A DNA stretch of 64,000 bases from Pseudahrensia aquimaris. GTDB lineage: Bacteria > Pseudomonadota > Alphaproteobacteria > Rhizobiales > Rhizobiaceae. A program made the translations under genes and the position numbers. The notes under the pieces were generated by a model. That model had not been told where the DNA came from. It worked only from the letters and a program-made list of their open reading frames with translations, and made no database searches. Within the stretch, counting starts at the first letter, position 1; each line of letters begins with the position of its first letter. Positions 25,515 through 34,718 of this stretch are shown here, piece after piece. Location of the stretch: positions 781,545 through 845,544 of the forward strand of contig NZ_JBHTJV010000003.1 of NCBI RefSeq assembly GCF_042676045.1, read 5' to 3'.

Positions 25515-27452
25515 GTGCAACCCGATGGCGCCTTCGTTGGGAAGGCACAAGTTGGGGTTAGGGAAGACGGTTTGGAGGCCTATGGACTGACCGCTGAGAT
25601 GGTTGCTGTTCTGTGCTTGTTGGCGGGAACGGTGTTTCTGTTCGCGTCCGAAATCGTCCGGGTAGACGTTGCGGCAATCCTCATCATGGTCATGCTTGGT
25701 CTGTTGGCACAGGTGCCGGCGCTGTCCGGCCTGTCTGATCCTGCAACAATTTTCTCAGGTTTTTCCTCCAACGCAGTCATATCAATTATAGCAGTGATGA
25801 TCGTAGGCGCGGGGCTCGATAAGACGGGCGTGATGGGCACTGTGGCGCAATGGATATTGCGCGTGGGCGGCAGTTCCGAGCGACGCATCATCCCTCTCAT
25901 ATCTTCCACCGTTGGCCTGATTTCTTCCTTTATGCAGAATGTGGGTGCGGCGGCGCTATTCGTGCCTGTCGTCTCGCGCATTGCCCGGCGCACAGAATTG
26001 CCACTAGGGCGGCTGCTCATGCCAATGGGTTTTTGCGCCATACTGGGCGGCACGGTGACGATGGTTGGATCATCACCTCTGATCTTGCTCAACGATCTCA
26101 TCACAAGCGCCAACGCTGACTTGCCAGCGGAACGCCAGATGGAGACGTTTGGGCTTTTCTCGGTCACGCCGATAGGAATTGCACTCGTTCTTTCCGGCAT
26201 AGTCTATTTTGTGATCTTCGGACGGTTCGTCTTGCCAACGCGAGAACGGACCGGGCCATCGGCAGCGGAGGAACGCTCCAAATATCTCAACCGACTGTAT
26301 GGGCTAGATTCAGGCATCATCGAAATCAGTGTTCCTGAAACGTCACCCATAGTTGGCCGCACGTTGATCGATATTCACCATGAGTTCAACATCTACATCA
26401 TTGCAAAGCATGTGGACCGCAAGACGCATGTTTTTCCCGTGGTGCTCGATGAATTGCAAGCGCCTTCAAAAATCGCGGTGATGGGCGCACCTGCTGCTAT
26501 CCGCCGTTTTGCAGTTCAGAACGATCTTGAAATCAGCCCACGGCTCGACACGTTTGCTCGCGACCTTGACCCAACGCGAGTGGGCCTTGCGGAGATTGTC
26601 GTCCCGCCCGATTCCTCGCTCATAGGGCGGTCGGTGCGGGATGTGCGCTCGCGTGAAACCTATGGCTTCGCGCTTCTGGCGATCTATCGCAACGGCGAGG
26701 TTTTAAGCCACATTGAAACGGACGAACACGAACCCTCACCTATCGGTTTCGAGCCTTTGCGATCCGGCGACACGATGTTGGTTCATATCTCATGGCGGTC
26801 GCTGAACCGGCTCCAAAACGATCGTGATTTTGTGGTTGTCACCACTGACTATCCCAAGGAAGAACTACGCCCGAAAAAACTTGGCTGGGCGCTGTTTTTC
26901 TTTTTGGTCTCGCTGAGCCTCATCATGTTCACCGATATGCTGCTCTCGTTGTGCTTGCTCACAGGTGCGATCGGCATGGTGGTGAGCCGCGTTCTGCGGA
27001 TTGATGAGGCTTATGAGGCCGTCGGCTGGAACACGGTGTTTCTGCTCGCAGCGCTCATTCCACTTGGCCAAGCGGCTCAATCGACAGGCACCGCTCAATG
27101 GATCGCCGACGGTCTCTTGGGGGCGATGGGCGATGTTCCGGTGATTGTTCTGCAAATTGGCGTGGCTCTGATGGCAACGGCGTTTACGCTCATTATGTCT
27201 AACGTGGGAGCGACCGTTTTGCTGGTGCCGCTTGCGGTCAACATCGCACTCGCTGGCGGCGGCGACCCCGCCTTGTTTGCGATGACGGTCGCAATCTCGA
27301 CGTCAAACTCTTTCCTCATTCCCACGCATCAAGTCAACGCACTGATCATGGGTCCGGCAGGCTATAAGGTGAAGGACTTCATGCGGGCCGGTCTTGGCAT
27401 GACCGTACTCTTCCTGATCGTATCGCTGACGATGTTGAACTTGATCTTCTAG
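25515..27452 (+). CDS. SLC13-family (DASS) transporter with two TrkA-C/RCK domains
   Basis: 645 residues of an inner-membrane anion or dicarboxylate transporter. Membrane helices occupy about 25-240 and 445-645. A soluble insert between them carries two TrkA-C-like domains (about 265-345 and 350-435), each with a SxxVGRTL or SSLIGRSV motif. A conserved NVGAAALFVPV and late NVGATVLLVPLAV match the paired re-entrant loops of this family. Substrates of such RCK-containing members include sulfate, citrate or others and are not predictable here. The start is uncertain (GTG at 25515, or TTG at 25572). It follows edd after 86 bases and converges on soxG with a four-base overlap. Confidence 0.88.
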   Translation: MQPDGAFVGKAQVGVREDGLEAYGLTAEMVAVLCLLAGTVFLFASEIVRVDVAAILIMVMLGLLAQVPALSGLSDPATIFSGFSSNAVISIIAVMIVGAGLDKTGVMGTVAQWILRVGGSSERRIIPLISSTVGLISSFMQNVGAAALFVPVVSRIARRTELPLGRLLMPMGFCAILGGTVTMVGSSPLILLNDLITSANADLPAERQMETFGLFSVTPIGIALVLSGIVYFVIFGRFVLPTRERTGPSAAEERSKYLNRLYGLDSGIIEISVPETSPIVGRTLIDIHHEFNIYIIAKHVDRKTHVFPVVLDELQAPSKIAVMGAPAAIRRFAVQNDLEISPRLDTFARDLDPTRVGLAEIVVPPDSSLIGRSVRDVRSRETYGFALLAIYRNGEVLSHIETDEHEPSPIGFEPLRSGDTMLVHISWRSLNRLQNDRDFVVVTTDYPKEELRPKKLGWALFFFLVSLSLIMFTDMLLSLCLLTGAIGMVVSRVLRIDEAYEAVGWNTVFLLAALIPLGQAAQSTGTAQWIADGLLGAMGDVPVIVLQIGVALMATAFTLIMSNVGATVLLVPLAVNIALAGGGDPALFAMTVAISTSNSFLIPTHQVNALIMGPAGYKVKDFMRAGLGMTVLFLIVSLTMLNLIF

Positions 27453-28033
27453 TTGACCCGATAGCCAATTTCGGCTGCGGCATCTGACAGCCATTGCCAG
27501 AACGAACGAGCGAAGCTGGTGAAGAGATACAGTTCAAAGCAGTCTTCCGCAGTTCGGTGAATGGTCAGACCAACTTCGTGATGATGGCTTACTTGAACCA
27601 TGCTGACCGGAAAGCTGTTGATGTGAAAATCGAGCGCGATACCGCTGGCGAGAAGCCAATCGGCTTGTTCCCCTTTAACCGTCACCCTGATGCGGGCATG
27701 GGTGAGGTTGGTCACCGAGGCGACTTCTGGCTTGAGTGCTTTTCTAAGCGTGGTTTCAAGTTTTTCGTTGTCGCTCTCAATAAGCCAGCGACCCGGGCCA
27801 GTTGGCATGATGGAGCATTCCTTCGCTCGGCTGACCGAACGCCCATCAGCAATTTCAGATTCCAAAGCCTTGCCGATGGCAACTTTGCAAGCATCAAGCG
27901 TTTCAGGCCAGCACGCGACTTGCACCAGCGCCGTGCAAATATCTTCCGACAATGTCACACCGGGCGTCGCGGTTAGCGCTCCGTATTCACCGGGCAGCGC
28001 AAGTTCAGCAAGCGGGGAGAGGCGTTCAGCCAT
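27449..28033 (-). CDS. soxG: Sarcosine oxidase gamma subunit
   Basis: 194 residues of the SoxG family, the small third subunit of heterotetrameric sarcosine oxidase, with GcvT-like folding. The ATG at 28033 overlaps the soxA stop by eight bases, showing translational coupling at the end of the soxBDAG operon. The segment LPTGPGRWLI (seen here as MPTGPGRWLIES near residue 90) and a HxVDVSH-like VSHHHEVGLTI stretch fit the family. It helps complete the folate-binding side of the complex in the cytoplasm. Confidence 0.88.
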   Translation of the reverse strand: MAERLSPLAELALPGEYGALTATPGVTLSEDICTALVQVACWPETLDACKVAIGKALESEIADGRSVSRAKECSIMPTGPGRWLIESDNEKLETTLRKALKPEVASVTNLTHARIRVTVKGEQADWLLASGIALDFHINSFPVSMVQVSHHHEVGLTIHRTAEDCFELYLFTSFARSFWQWLSDAAAEIGYRVN

Positions 28034-31000
28034 GCATTTTGCCTCCATCAGGGTCGTACATATGAGGGCTTAGCACTTCCACTGCGACATGGCGGTCTCG
28101 AACCGGATTGCTGGCGAACATTGTTTCGCCGTGGCGGTTCTTCCCGTTTTCGAGCAATGCAAGAGCCACATAGGCGTTTAGCACAGGCGAGAAACAAGTG
28201 GTTGTCGTGTGGCCTTCGCTCGGCCCCGGGTCATCTTTGCTGCCTTGCACCAGATGAGAACCGCCGCGAATGCGAGCGCCGTCCAGCGATCTGATGGCAA
28301 CCAATTGCAGGCGGCCTTCTTCGTTCATCGCTTCGCGCTGGGAAAGCACGTTGCCGATAAAATTCTTCTTCTTCGACACCATGCCACCGAGACCGACATC
28401 ACCTGCTGTAGTGCGTCCATTGATTTCTGGACCAGCGATATGGCCTTTTTCGACACGCAATGTGGTAAGCGCTTCCAGGCCGTAGGGCGTGATGAAGTAT
28501 TCCTCTCCAGCCTTCATCAACGCATCCCAAAGCACGGCACCGTATGTCGCCCCGCAATAGACTTCGTAAGCCAGTTCACCCGAAAATGAGAGCCGAGCGA
28601 TCAAAACGGGTATCTCATCAATCACGGCTTCGCGCACACCCATGAAGGGGATACCTTCGTCGGATACATCGCAATTGCTGGTACAAGCCCTGAGAACATC
28701 ACGGGCCTTTGGTCCGGCCAGCGCTACGCCTGCCCATTGATCGGTAACCGAAGTAAGATGCACTTTCAGATCTGGCCAGTATCGATCCAAGTGCATTTCC
28801 AGATGTTCCATCACATGGCCCGCACCAGCGGTGGTGGTGGTCATCAGAAACTGGTTTTCAGACAGCCGCCACGTTGTGCCGTCGTCAAACAAGAAGCCGT
28901 CTTCGCGCAGCATCAGGCCATAGCGTGCCTTGCCGACCGGCAGCTTCGCGAAGGCGTTGGAATAAACACGGTTGAGAAATTCCGAGGCATCCGGCCCTTG
29001 AATATCGATCTTGCCGAGGGTCGACACATCCACAATGCCAACACTCGCCCGCACAGCTTTTGCTTCGCGGATATAGGCTTGTTCGACGGTTTCTCCCGCA
29101 CGGTTATAACTCTCAGGCCGCAGCCATAGACCGTTTGGCACCATGCCAGCGCCGTTTGCCACGTGCCAGTCGTGCATGGGCGTCAGACGTTCGGGCTTGA
29201 GGTGACCGTAGAGTTCGCCTGCAATTGCCCCGATGGCGGTGGGCGTATAGGGCGGACGGAAACGGGTCGTGCCAACTTCAGGGATCGACACGCCTTGCGC
29301 CTGCGCCATGATGGCAAGGCCCGCCATGTTGGACGTCTTGCCCTGATCGGTCGCCATCCCAAGGGTGGTGTAGCGTTTCAGATGCTCGACGGAAACGAAC
29401 CCCTCGCGGTGAGCCAAGCGCACGTCATCTGCCGTTACATCGTGCTGAAGATCGACGAAAGACTTACCCTTGGCCGCAATTTCCAACACGGGCGACGGAG
29501 CGAAGTCTATCGCGTCGCCGTCGATGTTGGGCGTGTCGATATCCTCCGGCGCAATGCCGCAATCTTCCAACGCCTTGATCGCGGCCATTGCGCCAGAATC
29601 GAAAGCCGCTTCCAACCCCATACGCCCTGTCATGGCTCCTGCGCCATGCCATCTTTGTGTTGGCTCGCCAGGAAGAAAGGCTTGAATCTCAGAATCCCAC
29701 AAGGGCTTGCCGCCTTGTTGCGAGGTGAGATGCAAAACGGGCGACCAACCACCTGAAACGGCAAGACAATCGGTGCCATAAGTGGCGATGGCTTCTCCGA
29801 TCTCGCCGCTTAACTCATTGAACGCAGAGACTTTAATGGATGAAAGAGTTTGCCACCCGCCTGTGGAGACCACGGCGGCTCCTGTGTGCAGTTTGGCGTT
29901 GGTGTCTTCGCCAGCAGCGCGGGTGGCCTCGGAAACATCGGCGCGAACGTCAATGATGGCAGCGATCACAACGCCTGCCTTCGCCATGTCACGAGCGGCC
30001 AGCCAACCGCTGTCGTTGTTGGTGAAAACGCAAACATTCTGGCCCGGCGCAACGGCATGTTCCAACGTGTAACGGCGTGCGGCATCCGCCAACATCACGC
30101 CGGGTCGATCGTTACCGGGAAAAACCATCGGACGTTCAAGCGCGCCGGTAGCGATTACCGCAGATTTTGCCCGTATCATCCATGCGCGCTGCCGCGGGCG
30201 GTAGAGGTTGGGTTCCGCATCTGGCGCGTCGCAGCGTTCGATGGCGAGGAACTGGTTGTCATCGAAATGACTTTGCACGGTGGTGCGTGGCAGTAGGGTG
30301 ACGTTGTTCATTGCTTCCAGCGCGGCAATTTTCGATGCGGCCCAAAGATGGGCCCTGTTGCCGTCGATAAAGTCCGGCGCGGAGAGAAGTGCGCCGCCCA
30401 AACGGGGCTGTTGCTCCGCCAAAATGACCCTTGCGCCGGACAGAGCCGCCTTTTCTGCGGCAGCAAGTCCGGCTGCGCCCGATCCAACGACCAGCACATC
30501 GCACCACGCATTCATACGACCGTAGTGATCGGGGTCGGCCTCTGCCGCACCCCGGCCAAGGCCAGCTGCGCGACGGATGAATTGCTCGCACAGATACCAG
30601 AAATTTGTCGTGCGATTGCCGGCAACTTGTGGCCCCATGAAAGTCTTGTAGTAGAAGCCTGCCGATAGGGCTTTGCCAGCCAACTGGTTTATGGCCAACA
30701 GATCAAATTTTGGCGATGGCCAAGCGTTCTGGCTGCTTGCGGTTAGGCCGTCAAACACCTCAACTTCCGTCGCTCGGATGTTCGGCTCGCGGCGTGCGCC
30801 TGCTCCGAGGGTTACGAGCGCAGACGGTTCTTCAGAGCCTGCGGAAAAGACCCCGCGTGGGCGATGGTATTTGAACGAACGTCCAACCACAGAAACGCCA
30901 TTGGCAATAAGAGCTGCTGCAAGCGTGTCACCTTTGCGGGCTTCGTAGAGCTTGCCATCAAAAGTGAACGTCACCGTCTCCGGCGAAAGCGCCGTGCCGA

Positions 31001-31034
31001 TGTCTTGTCGATTGGTGATGCGGAAGCCACTCAT
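28026..31034 (-). CDS. soxA: Sarcosine oxidase alpha subunit
   Basis: 1002 residues, the large subunit. An N-terminal 2Fe-2S-like fold (KLYEARKGDTLAAALIANGV, lacking the metal cysteines) is followed by an NAD-binding module, VVGSGAAGLAAAEKAALSGA near residue 185. The C-terminal 400 residues form GcvT and its C-terminal barrel, which bind tetrahydrofolate and take the methylene group. The start at the ATG at 31034 overlaps the soxD stop as ATGA; a longer frame to 31067 lies inside soxD. With SoxB it turns sarcosine into glycine and 5,10-methylene-THF. Confidence 0.95.
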   Translation of the reverse strand: MSGFRITNRQDIGTALSPETVTFTFDGKLYEARKGDTLAAALIANGVSVVGRSFKYHRPRGVFSAGSEEPSALVTLGAGARREPNIRATEVEVFDGLTASSQNAWPSPKFDLLAINQLAGKALSAGFYYKTFMGPQVAGNRTTNFWYLCEQFIRRAAGLGRGAAEADPDHYGRMNAWCDVLVVGSGAAGLAAAEKAALSGARVILAEQQPRLGGALLSAPDFIDGNRAHLWAASKIAALEAMNNVTLLPRTTVQSHFDDNQFLAIERCDAPDAEPNLYRPRQRAWMIRAKSAVIATGALERPMVFPGNDRPGVMLADAARRYTLEHAVAPGQNVCVFTNNDSGWLAARDMAKAGVVIAAIIDVRADVSEATRAAGEDTNAKLHTGAAVVSTGGWQTLSSIKVSAFNELSGEIGEAIATYGTDCLAVSGGWSPVLHLTSQQGGKPLWDSEIQAFLPGEPTQRWHGAGAMTGRMGLEAAFDSGAMAAIKALEDCGIAPEDIDTPNIDGDAIDFAPSPVLEIAAKGKSFVDLQHDVTADDVRLAHREGFVSVEHLKRYTTLGMATDQGKTSNMAGLAIMAQAQGVSIPEVGTTRFRPPYTPTAIGAIAGELYGHLKPERLTPMHDWHVANGAGMVPNGLWLRPESYNRAGETVEQAYIREAKAVRASVGIVDVSTLGKIDIQGPDASEFLNRVYSNAFAKLPVGKARYGLMLREDGFLFDDGTTWRLSENQFLMTTTTAGAGHVMEHLEMHLDRYWPDLKVHLTSVTDQWAGVALAGPKARDVLRACTSNCDVSDEGIPFMGVREAVIDEIPVLIARLSFSGELAYEVYCGATYGAVLWDALMKAGEEYFITPYGLEALTTLRVEKGHIAGPEINGRTTAGDVGLGGMVSKKKNFIGNVLSQREAMNEEGRLQLVAIRSLDGARIRGGSHLVQGSKDDPGPSEGHTTTTCFSPVLNAYVALALLENGKNRHGETMFASNPVRDRHVAVEVLSPHMYDPDGGKMHG

Positions 31035-31318
31035 TTCGTGGCTCCCTTTTTCAACTGCTCGGCCCATGGGCCAACTGGATCACAGGAGATCACCTCATGG
31101 GTCACCGTATTGCGCACCACGCGGACATGGGCGCGGCAACCGCCGGTATGCTGCCACATCTCTTCGTGAAGGCCAGCGGGGTTGTCGCGGTCGTAGACGT
31201 AAGCGAGATGGTCTTCGAGACTTTCGTTATCCATCGCAGGACGCGCAATCTTGGCGTCGCCTTTATAGGTAAATTCACGGGCATCGCGGGGGCCGCACCA
31301 AGCGCAAGTTAAGATCAT
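31031..31318 (-). CDS. soxD: Sarcosine oxidase delta subunit
   Basis: 95 residues of the SoxD family. Zinc ligands are visible as Cys5 and Cys8 (CAWC) with His57 and Cys61 (HTGGC). The segment DHLAYVYDRDNPAGLHEEMW is the family fingerprint. It is the second gene of the operon, 12 bases after soxB, and overlaps the soxA start by ATGA. It is a structural subunit stabilising the complex. Confidence 0.93.
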   Translation of the reverse strand: MILTCAWCGPRDAREFTYKGDAKIARPAMDNESLEDHLAYVYDRDNPAGLHEEMWQHTGGCRAHVRVVRNTVTHEVISCDPVGPWAEQLKKGATK

Positions 31319-31330
31319 CGCCGCCGCTCC

Positions 31331-32590
31331 CTAATGATACCAAGGGGTCGGACCGGCCCCTTTTTCGTCGATTGGTCGACCTTGCTTGAAGCGTTCCAGC
31401 GTGAATGCGGCGTTCAGGTCGTGTTCTTTGTCATCGGCAATCGTGTGGGCGAAACACCAGCCCGAGGCAGGTGTTGCCTTGAAGCCGCCGTAGCACCAGC
31501 CGCAGTTGAGATACATGCCTGGCAGCGGGCCTTTGGTGATGATGGGCGAGCCGTCCATCGACATATCCATGATCCCGCCCCATGTGCGCAGCAAGCGCAG
31601 GCGGGCGAAATTGGGGAACATGGCGACAAGTTCACTCGTCACTTCCTCCCACACGGGAAGATTGCCGCGCTGGGCATAGGAATTGAAATAGTCGATGTTG
31701 CCGCCAAACACCAAACCACCTTTGTCAGACTGGGAAACGTAAAGGTGACCGGAGCCGAAAGTAATGACATTGGGCACGATGGGCTTGATGGATTCTGATA
31801 CGAATGCCTGAAGGACGGTGGATTCAATTGGCAAATGCGTGACACCCGCCATGTGCATCACTTTGCTGGTTGAGCCAGCCACGGCAACGCCGACCTTTTG
31901 AGCACGAATTTCGCCACGGTTGGTCTCCACACCAACAATGGTATCGCCCTGTTTGAGAAAACCCGTCACTTCGCAATTTTCGATAATGTCGACGCCCAAT
32001 TGGTCAGCACCCCGGGCATAACCCCATGCGACTGCGTCATGGCGGGCATTGCCCGCGTCACGCTGCAACAAGCCGCCTTCAATGGGGAAGCGCGCAGAAC
32101 CGGAAACGTCCAAACCGGGGTTGAGCTTTGCAACCTGATCGCGGTCCAGTAATTCGGACTTCAGGCCCAACAGACGCATCTGATTGCCGCGCTCGGCATA
32201 GGCGTCCATCTGACCGGGCGTGTGGGCTAGGTTCAGCACGCCACGGGGCGAAAACATCACGTTGTAGTTGAGATCATGGGAAAGGCCGCGCCAAAGCTCC
32301 ATGCTTTTCTCATAGAAATTGGTGTTCGGCGTCAGGCGATAGTTGGAGCGCACGATGGTGGTATTGCGCCCGATATTGCCCGAACCAAGCCAACCTTTTT
32401 CAAGCACGGCGACATTGGTGATGCCGTGTACCTTCGCCAGATAGTAGGCCGTAGCCAAACCATGCCCGCCACCGCCAACGATAATCACATCGTAGGCAGC
32501 TTTTGGTTCTGGCTTACGCCACGCCGGGGTCCAATTCTTGTTGCCGCGCACGGCGTTTTTCAGAATTGACCAAGCGGAATATCGGGTCAT
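31331..32590 (-). CDS. soxB: Sarcosine oxidase beta subunit
   Basis: 419 residues carrying the sarcosine-oxidising FAD site. The Rossmann motif VIIVGGGGHGLATAYYLA lies at about 37-54. RHDAVAWGYARG contains the His corresponding to the covalent FMN attachment in related enzymes. The start at the ATG at 32590 has GAGGGAG six bases upstream; the frame extends to 32626 without an RBS. It opens the soxBDAG operon and is divergent from folD. Confidence 0.95.
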   Translation of the reverse strand: MTRYSAWSILKNAVRGNKNWTPAWRKPEPKAAYDVIIVGGGGHGLATAYYLAKVHGITNVAVLEKGWLGSGNIGRNTTIVRSNYRLTPNTNFYEKSMELWRGLSHDLNYNVMFSPRGVLNLAHTPGQMDAYAERGNQMRLLGLKSELLDRDQVAKLNPGLDVSGSARFPIEGGLLQRDAGNARHDAVAWGYARGADQLGVDIIENCEVTGFLKQGDTIVGVETNRGEIRAQKVGVAVAGSTSKVMHMAGVTHLPIESTVLQAFVSESIKPIVPNVITFGSGHLYVSQSDKGGLVFGGNIDYFNSYAQRGNLPVWEEVTSELVAMFPNFARLRLLRTWGGIMDMSMDGSPIITKGPLPGMYLNCGWCYGGFKATPASGWCFAHTIADDKEHDLNAAFTLERFKQGRPIDEKGAGPTPWYH

Positions 32591-32678
32591 CGGACTCCCT
32601 CGATGAAAACGGCTTCTGTTTGCCATTCAACGCTTATCTTTGCTGCAATCAACCTGCGGTTCAAGAGAAAGTCGCGCT

Positions 32679-32692
32679 GGCGCATATGCGCC
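32679..32692. promoter_or_regulatory. Perfect 14-bp palindrome in the soxB-folD divergent region
   Basis: GGCGCATATGCGCC is self-complementary and lies 89 bases from the soxB start and 97 bases from the folD start. It is a candidate operator for the divergent pair, possibly of the GlxA-type regulator downstream. Its GC-rich arms could also be chance. Confidence 0.3.
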
Positions 32693-32788
32693 GTGCAATG
32701 TCGAAATTGTCACTTGCATCAGCACGCTATTCCGAACGAGATGCGACAAACTGACAAGCACACCAAGTGGGCAGGGAGCTAGATAGCT

Positions 32789-33697
32789 ATGAACGACGAA
32801 AACAAGCGAATTGACGGAAAAGCGGTTGCGGAAACCGTGGTGCAAAAAGTGAAGGGCGAGACAGAAAAGCTCGTCGCTCAATCGGGCATCGTTCCGGGAC
32901 TTGCCGTCATTATCGTGGGTGAAGATCCGGCCAGTCAGGTCTATGTCGCATCCAAGGGTAAGAAGGCGAAGGAATGTGGGTTTCATTCCATCCAGCACAC
33001 TTTGCCCGCCGATACATCAGAGGCGGATGTACTCGCCCACGTGCAAGCGCTGAACGACGATCCCGCAATCCACGGCATATTGGTTCAATTGCCGCTTCCC
33101 AAGCACATTGACGAAAACAAGGTCATTCAGACCATTGCGCCGCAAAAAGACGTCGATGGATTTCATTATATGAACGTTGGCAAGCTCGGTACGGGTGATC
33201 TTTCAAGCGCCTTCGTGCCATGCACCCCTGCCGGATCAATGATCCTGTTGCGCAGTGTTTTGGGCGATGATCTCTCAGGGCTCAACGCTGTTGTGGTCGG
33301 GCGCTCCAACATTGTTGGCAAGCCGATGGCGAACCTTCTGTTGGGTGCTAATGCAACCGTCACAATCGCCCACAGCCGCACAAAAGATCTTCCTGACTTG
33401 GTGCGCAGCGCCGATATCGTTGTTGCCGCTGTTGGTCGCGCCGAAATGGTGAAGGGCGATTGGATTAAGCCGGGTGCAACCGTGATCGATGTAGGCATCA
33501 ACCGCATCGATGCACCGGAGCGCGGCGAAGGCAAAACGCGGCTGACAGGTGATGTGGACTATGAAGGCGCGCTGGAAAATGCGGCACACATAACGCCGGT
33601 TCCCGGCGGTGTTGGACCAATGACCATCGCGCTCTTGATGGCGAACACATTGACGTCAGCTTACCGTCATGCGGAACTCAATCCACCGGCTTTCTAA
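32789..33697 (+). CDS. folD: Bifunctional methylene-THF dehydrogenase / methenyl-THF cyclohydrolase
   Basis: 302 residues interconverting 5,10-methylene-THF and 10-formyl-THF. The catalytic Lys56 sits in YVASKGKK, QLPLPKHI and PQKDVDGFH are at about 110-130, and the nucleotide-binding motif GRSNIVGKPMANLLL and PVPGGVGPMTIALL follow. Its place next to the sarcosine oxidase operon fits processing of the methylene-THF that SoxA makes. It is slightly longer than common FolD (about 285) through a charged N-terminus. The glxA-like gene starts 23 bases downstream. Confidence 0.95.
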   Translation: MNDENKRIDGKAVAETVVQKVKGETEKLVAQSGIVPGLAVIIVGEDPASQVYVASKGKKAKECGFHSIQHTLPADTSEADVLAHVQALNDDPAIHGILVQLPLPKHIDENKVIQTIAPQKDVDGFHYMNVGKLGTGDLSSAFVPCTPAGSMILLRSVLGDDLSGLNAVVVGRSNIVGKPMANLLLGANATVTIAHSRTKDLPDLVRSADIVVAAVGRAEMVKGDWIKPGATVIDVGINRIDAPERGEGKTRLTGDVDYEGALENAAHITPVPGGVGPMTIALLMANTLTSAYRHAELNPPAF

Positions 33698-33720
33698 GGC
33701 CGCCATGATCGGGTGAGGCC

Positions 33721-34707
33721 ATGCAAAACTCTGGAAGAGAGACCGGGGAAGCAGCGACGCAAGCACAGCGGACGATTGCATTTTTGATCGTCGACAAGTT
33801 TTCCATGCTTTGTTTCTCTGCTGCTATTGACCCCCTACGTTCTGCAAACCGCCTCGCCAAGCGGGACTATTACGTGTGGAAGACCGTATCTGTCGATGGT
33901 CGACCGGTGCGCGCTTCCAACGGGATGGAGGTCAACGTTGAGGCTTCCATCGATACGCTTGGCCACTGCGATATCCTATTTATTTGCGCTGGCTACCGCA
34001 CGCAGGTTGAAGGGCAATCGCATTTATTGGCGAAATTGCGCGAGCGGGCGCGACGTGGTGGCGCCGTGGGCGGGCTCTCCATCGGTTCTCATATTCTGGC
34101 GCAAGCCGGATTACTGAACGGCTACAAGTGTACGATCCACTGGGAAAACCGTGCGTCGTTTCAGGATGCATTCCCAGACGTTATTTGCACCGGCAATGTT
34201 TATGAAATCGACCGGAACCGCTTCACCTCGGCGGGTGGCACGACATCCATCGACCTGATGCTGCAAATCATCGACGCGGATTTCGGCTCGCGCTTGGCCA
34301 ACGAAGTGGCAAACCAGTTTCAGCACGAGCGCATTCGCACCAGCCTTGACCGCCAGCGCGTTGGGCCGGAGCGTGACCTGGCAGGCAAATCCGAAAAGCT
34401 GCAAAGAGCGGTCGCTATAATGGCAGAAAATCTGGAAGAGCCCATGCCCGCACTGGAAATTGCGCGGCAGGTCGGGCTGTCTTTACGCCAGGTGGAACGC
34501 CTTTTTTTGCGACACCTCAACTCAACTCCGGGACGGTATTATATGAGCGTGCGGCTGGAGCGTGCGCGAGAACTGTTGCGCCATTCAAACGCTCCGATTT
34601 TGGATGTTGCGCTGTCGACGGGGTTTACCTCGCACTCCTATTTCGCCCAAAGTTACCGCACCCATTTCGGCTGCTCCCCTTCGCAGGAGCGGCGCAACTC
34701 TCCTTGA
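33721..34707 (+). CDS. GlxA-family AraC-type regulator (DJ-1/PfpI plus HTH)
   Basis: 328 residues. Residues about 15-190 are a DJ-1/PfpI-like ligand domain (IAFLIVDKFSMLCFSAAIDPL at the start, a GGAVGGLSIGSHILAQAGLL elbow near 120). Residues about 225-325 form the paired AraC helix-turn-helix with LEIARQVGLSLRQVERLFLRH and SYFAQSYRTHFG. Relatives such as GbdR, CdhR and SouR control glycine betaine, carnitine and sarcosine use, so control of the neighbouring sox operon is likely. It stands between folD and the CaiB-type gene, all on the plus strand. Confidence 0.88.
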   Translation: MQNSGRETGEAATQAQRTIAFLIVDKFSMLCFSAAIDPLRSANRLAKRDYYVWKTVSVDGRPVRASNGMEVNVEASIDTLGHCDILFICAGYRTQVEGQSHLLAKLRERARRGGAVGGLSIGSHILAQAGLLNGYKCTIHWENRASFQDAFPDVICTGNVYEIDRNRFTSAGGTTSIDLMLQIIDADFGSRLANEVANQFQHERIRTSLDRQRVGPERDLAGKSEKLQRAVAIMAENLEEPMPALEIARQVGLSLRQVERLFLRHLNSTPGRYYMSVRLERARELLRHSNAPILDVALSTGFTSHSYFAQSYRTHFGCSPSQERRNSP

Positions 34708-34718
34708 AAGACGCTCCC

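Noticed and set aside
32707..32757. TTGTCA / TGACAA arms in the soxB-folD gap
   Set aside because: The arms are short and 39 bases apart; chance is likely.
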